A DNA stretch of 64,000 nucleotides, from assembly GCA_045837725.1 (NCBI GenBank), contig JBEWZL010000308.1, positions 1 to 64,000 of the forward strand. Reading direction: 5' to 3'. Source of the stretch: Vermamoeba vermiformis (taxonomy: Eukaryota; Tubulinea; Echinamoebida). Position numbers and translations under genes: made by a program. Under the pieces are notes generated by a model that saw nothing but the letters and a program-made list of their open reading frames with translations, was not told the DNA's origin and searched no databases. Of the stretch, positions 60,101-64,000 are shown piece after piece. Position 1 is the first letter of the stretch, and each line of letters starts with the position of its first letter.

Positions 60101-60223
60101 CACTTCAAATTGACCGAGACTAACAACGACGTGACAGTGCGATTAGAAGAAGAGTTGGAAGCGATAGGCATTATTGCTTATACTGATAGTACCCCTGATA
60201 CCACTTGGCGATACAAGCGTTAG
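57151..60223 (+). CDS. Elongin C - elongin A-like - LRR fusion (ubiquitin-ligase receptor)
   Basis: About 13 exons, in phase where checked, give some 720 residues. Residues about 75-205 follow elongin C (BTB fold): IKCNDGAEILIPKLVATSTS, QTLSVEFKEFSGLILEEIL, FQFYIHPSVVMEMLMAADFL. Residues about 225-335 follow the elongin A BC-box and F-box-like region: FAGIAPDLILGVFARVNPIK, then APIWYKHCIKKDYKALGPVF and the SWREMYLR equivalent SVDWKRMYLERD. After an acidic Asn-rich linker the rest is RNI-type leucine-rich repeats (LNVLDLSDNEIDDNGIVPLC; NIELLDISHNNIF; FFSISNNEVRDEGAQALRDV; CLEHLILDRNKIHSTG). In other eukaryotes elongin C and A are separate proteins joined in a cullin-2/5 ligase; here adaptor, receptor and substrate-binding parts are in one chain. 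Confidence 0.85.
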
Positions 60224-60282
60224 AAAATTAATAGGTTATTTTACATAAACGTGTATTTACAAGTGTTGGTATGATTCGTTTT

Positions 60283-60575
60283 TTAGACTTGCGGATCTGT
60301 TGCCGTAACTTTTTTGACATCTTCGTTTTCGGATGGTGTTGAATCATTCGAGTTTGATCGATAAGGCGTGCACCATAGTAATGTAATGTAGAGCCCACTG
60401 TATAATAGAAGAGCGTACGTTATTCCAATAAGGCTGGTAATAATGATTCCTGCGGCGTTACATCCGACTCCAAGCCCGACCGCTGCAATTGGATCTGCCA
60501 AACAGTTGTCAATCTCTGATAATTAAGACATCGTATATAATGTATATCATTCAGTTCCTACTTACTCCATGACAT
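60283..60575 (-). CDS. Small single- or double-span membrane protein
   Basis: Two exons give a 73-residue protein: MSW plus N from a 10-base first exon, then PIAAVGLGVGCNAAGIIITSL and LIGITYALLLYSGLYITLLW, two hydrophobic stretches with small residues. A polar Ser/Asp/Glu tail ends VKKVTATDPQV. I do not recognise it. It is convergent with the elongin-fusion gene, 60 bases apart. The tiny first exon makes the start uncertain, and an additional upstream exon is possible. Confidence 0.55.
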
Positions 60576-61197
60576 TTTAAACGAGATGCTCTTGCAGATC
60601 GAGCCTATGAACATGAAAGAAAGGAACCAATGCTGGAACGGAAATAAACTTCCTAATAGCAGTAAATATAATTCTGGGTCTAATCGCTGTATTGCGAATA
60701 GAACGCGTCGCAGGAAACCAATGGTTGACTCCATCCGGAAATTGTCAAATTCAGTTCGCTTTTATCGATAAGATGCTCTGTGGTTATGTTACCATACAAA
60801 AAAATAGACCAATTCAATTGATTTGCTAACAAAAAACGGTTGTGGTATGACCTACAAAATTGAGTGTGTACCACACAATCGTTAGAGGTCATACGGGAGA
60901 TTTTGGCATCAGTTTTAGTAATTCGATTTGCAAACGACAAAATTTGACTGCAATTCGGTAAGAAATAGTTGTGACAACTCTACTTGAATTTTACACAAAC
61001 AGCTTGATCAGATCGTCGTTGGTTACGTTTAATGCAGGGTCAAGCTCTTGTACGTAATAAATGGTACAGGTTATTTATCATTTCCTGACTAATTAAAAGG
61101 TAGATCCAAATTTACTAGCATTGTGAAAAATCGATGTCATTTAACATCGGAAATAGAAGACAGTATAATTACATCGTTACTATTTATAAGCACTCAC
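60576..61197. other. Intergenic, no clear gene
   Basis: Several short open frames occur on both strands, but none has a good start, splice sites or a protein-like make-up. It should hold the promoter of the small membrane protein and the 3' UTR of the next minus-strand gene. Confidence 0.45.
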
Positions 61198-62401
61198 TCA
61201 GTCTACTCGCAGTTTGTGCTGTTCTTTCGCCAACAAATCACCGAACATTTCCGCAACCGTCAAATGACCCCATAAGAGCGCTGGACCTGTCATAATGCCA
61301 AGTGAAACCGATGACACTAATAAGAATTATATTAATAATAAAATAAATATAACAATAACAAAATTTCTTGGAGTTCGATCAAACGAAAGAAATTATACGA
61401 TTTAAATTTAATTTTTTGTACGGATGCACCAGGAAATTGTTATTTTTAATAGACTTACCAATCGTACAAAGAGCAAGTGCAGCAAGTGCACTAATCGTAG
61501 CCTTCTTATAATTCGATCGAGCCATAGGACCAAGGGATTGCCAGATCTTTCGAACAGTTGTCGTATTAAATATGCTGGTCCATTTGTTCTTATGATCTTG
61601 ATTCACTAATGCATATGCAGCTATTAATGGCGCAAAAAATAGCACTAAAAATGCGGCCAAAAATGGCGGAGCAGCGAGGACCGTAAATGTCAAGAAGTTT
61701 GAGTTTTGGAATAAAGCTGCTGGGATAGATATAAATAAAACAAATAGCGCTGGTGCGATGAGGATCCATATGCCATCTTTTAGTAGTGTTGATACTCGTT
61801 CGCTTTTGTAAGCTGGCAAGATGTGCATGTTGATAGCGGATGGACTTAAAATTTTGTCTCTATAAGCATTAATAGCAAAGCCTAAGTAAAAATGATATTA
61901 TTTATGAGGTTTGTATTATATTAAACAATTTGCATATCAAATTAAGGTAGATCTAGCGGAGATCGAATTCGGATGCATCTGTTTTTCATTTATGTGACTT
62001 ACCGTTCAATATAAGATAGGCTGCAATATCTACAAACGGAATAAACATAGTGAGTGATAGGGCCACGCTCCAAGACCAAAATCTCTTAAGCGGAAATTTT
62101 GTTGGTGTGACTCCGATCCCTAAGTTCATTAGATTAGACTTGAATAATTTTTAAAAATTATTTAAAAATATATTTGCTTACGTATGAATGGTACTCTTCC
62201 CCAAGTGTTGAACAGATTTCTGACACTGTATGGATTTGTTTTTTTGTATTCCGTGTACGAGCCGATATATCGTTGCTGGATTGTATTAACACTAGATTTC
62301 TTCGCCAAAATCAACGAAAATATTGGCTTATTATTTGCTATCTTTTTGGCGGCTACTCGAACTGCACCAAGGCGCAGGCCAGAAGAAAATATTTTCAACA
62401 T
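61198..62401 (-). CDS. Probable mitochondrial multi-span membrane protein
   Basis: Four exons join in phase to give about 290 residues. The start is a typical mitochondrial presequence: MLKIFSSGLRLGAVRVAAKK, basic, hydroxylated and free of acidic residues. Several hydrophobic segments follow (MFIPFVDIAAYLIL, GIWILIAPALFVLFISIP, VLAAPPFLAAFLVLFFAP, ATISALAALALC). The C-terminus is VAEMFGDLLAKEQHKLRVD. I find no family motif. The spacing of spans suggests an inner-membrane carrier or assembly factor, which is inference only. Confidence 0.75.
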
Positions 62402-63238
62402 CTGTTGTTAATGAATGAAATTGTTAGATCTCTAGTGCAAAAATATGATCATATTTGTATTGGATAATTATTCTTATAATTTTAAGATGACGTGTAAAGT
62501 TTTATCGAAAGGATTCAGTGAGCTCAAAGGTGAACTCCTTGGCACGTCACCTTCGATAATTACCTTATGATTTTAATGTAAATAGCAGTTGTGCTTATGC
62601 TTCTTTACATTTGAATTAATTCAGTAATTATTTGTTCGCAAGAAAAAGGCACGCAAAATTGATCTGCGAAGATTGCGCCTTATGACGCAAGAATAGCCAG
62701 CATAGTAGCTATCCACAGGAAATGTTATATTTATTAATGAATATGAGCTCAATTTATGGTAGCTAAGAGCATTGATTTGGAGCTGCAAAACTAAATCAGC
62801 GTGTAGGAGAAGATCCGCCGTTACAAAAATTATTCCACGATAATACACGGTAAGTACGATATTACTAATGTGGTTGCACGTTGTTGCAGCTTCATCCTAA
62901 TTTTACAACAAAAATTTGATTATTACGTCAAAGTACTTCGCTATCTTACAGCCATCATTATAGTACTAATCACATATTAAAAGCAAATAATTATTGCTAA
63001 ATAAAAGATCGTGTTTTACTTGGATTTGTAACTGGATCATGACTTTCCTCGATCCAATTTTTTGATGTATTCTATTTTAGGTACGATACGATTGCTCTTA
63101 CTCGCGTGACAAAGCTCCCAAGACTCATGAATTAGTGCAGTTACTAATGAGTCGCGACATCCAAGTCACGGTTGGACGATCCTCTCAACCTGGAAACTAA
63201 CTGGATAAAGAGGCCTGTTGATCTTAGTTATCATTATT
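62402..63238. other. Region without a confident gene
   Basis: Two fragments may be coding on the plus strand. The frame at 62487-62573 reads MTCKVLSKGFSELKGELL. The stretch 62776-62989 reads GAAKLNQRVGEDPP, crosses a 40-nt GTAAGT...TGCAG intron (62851-62890), and ends in YLTAIIIVLITY, a possible membrane tail. I could not link them or find a start for the second. Inverted pieces TTTATCGAA and TTCGATAA lie at about 62500 and 62553. Confidence 0.35.
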
Positions 63239-63690
63239 ATGACTACAAAGGTACAGCGGTCATAAGGATGAAAAAGAACACATGGAATCGTTGGTGACAT
63301 TAAAGGACTTTACAACGGTTGCGCTGGATTCAAAAAGAAACATGCCGTTCGTACGTGCCAAAGACCAATAATGATTCGTACTAACGTATCTTGTTTAAGC
63401 CCCGGCCAGAATCAGCCGCTGGTCAAGAAAAACCTCCTACATCCAGATCTTCGTACGAAATTTGGTGAGTGAGCCTTCGTTTGACTTTTGCGATTGCAAG
63501 TCTTGTAAGTACCTATAATTATAGTCATATAATGTCTCAAATCGCTAATATTATTTGGTGTCGCTTCATTAGTTATGCTCGGATTCAACATCCACCACAA
63601 AATAACGGGACCGTAAGTCAAAGAGACCTAGCCCACCCCAAAACTTTAGGCAGTCCAGTTGGCGACCCTAATTTCACGTGGCAAATGTGA
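63239..63690 (+). CDS. Small hypothetical protein
   Basis: Four exons (63239-63250, 63306-63350, 63400-63464, 63573-63690) splice in phase to an 79-residue protein starting MTTKDFTTVALDSKRNMPF and ending GDPNFTWQM. It is polar, Pro-rich and without membrane segments. Donors (GTACAG, GTACGT, GTGAGT) and acceptors are good, and branch-like CTAAC sits in the second intron. I do not recognise it. The first exon is only 12 nt. Confidence 0.5.
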
Positions 63691-63895
63691 TTGTGAATTC
63701 TTGGTCTGGTTAATGATTGGCTGACACAAGGCGTTAAAAACTAAAGTCACGTCAGTAATTTTATTATTTGGTCCTACAAACGTGATCAACACAAAAGGTA
63801 CGCTTCATTATAAATAGAGGGAAAATCAATTATTTGAAATTAATTGTTTTTGGATCTCGTAACACGGATTTGATACTGATCCTGACTTTTTAGGC

Positions 63896-64000
63896 ATGGA
63901 AGCACTTGAAGGATTGCTTAGCTCGCTTAAAAAGCGCGTCTATAATAGCTTCGAAGAGGCCAATGCACAACTCGAAGAAGTCATCAAACTTCGAGATGCG
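63896..64000 (+). CDS. Start of an unidentified protein (partial)
   Basis: The ATG follows a TTTTTAG acceptor by two bases, so a non-coding first exon probably ends at the AAAAG/GTACGC junction near 63798. The 35 visible residues (MEALEGLLSSLKKRVYNSF, then EEANAQLEEVIKLRDA) form an amphipathic, coiled-coil-like helix. The gene runs off the right edge; no family can be given. Confidence 0.6.
   Translation, partial: MEALEGLLSSLKKRVYNSFEEANAQLEEVIKLRDA

Overview
This window is nuclear DNA of a microbial eukaryote. The genes are closely packed on both strands, and nearly all are cut by many short introns (about 40-330 nt). Donors are GTAAGT or GTACGT, branch sites read CTAAC or CTGAC, and acceptors follow a T-tract. 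Exocyst, exon-joining SR protein, alkylglycerol monooxygenase, hybrid histidine kinase, elongin and CLU genes occur together, and one intron has the full minor-spliceosome (U12, AT-AC) signature. This suits an amoeboid protist that kept the U12 machinery. I cannot name the species. No operon, ribosomal RNA, CRISPR array, LTR element or virus-like element is visible.

Layout. 0-8 kb: 3' end of an atypical protein kinase, then exocyst SEC8 on the minus strand with a tRNA-Lys(CTT) inside one of its introns, then a doubtful small secreted protein. 8-20 kb: CaMK-type kinase, a very divergent beta-tubulin, a SAM plus C2H2 zinc-finger protein, a short unknown protein, an RRM/zinc-knuckle SR factor and a possible PH/FERM-F3-like protein. 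19.5-34 kb: a VIT-VWA protein with a 14-3-3 C-terminal half fused in, a beta-propeller-like protein, glyoxalase I and a tandem pair of patatin-like lipases. 34-47 kb: alkylglycerol monooxygenase, an approximately 8-kb CLU-TPR-LRR gene and a membrane hybrid histidine kinase. 47-64 kb: a tail-anchored F-box/SPRY protein carrying the U12 intron, a TPR plus DHDPS-like fusion, a P-loop NTPase, an EGF-type membrane protein, an elongin C/elongin A/LRR fusion, and several small membrane or orphan proteins.

Common themes. Several genes are new-looking domain fusions: VIT-VWA-14-3-3, elongin C-elongin A-LRR, TPR-DHDPS, CLU-TPR-LRR and F-box-SPRY-membrane anchor. Two of these look like ubiquitin-ligase substrate receptors, and two look like former enzymes or binding domains that lost key residues. 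Gene models were built by hand from reading frame and splice phase. Where phases agree across many introns I treat the model as firm; where they do not, I say so.
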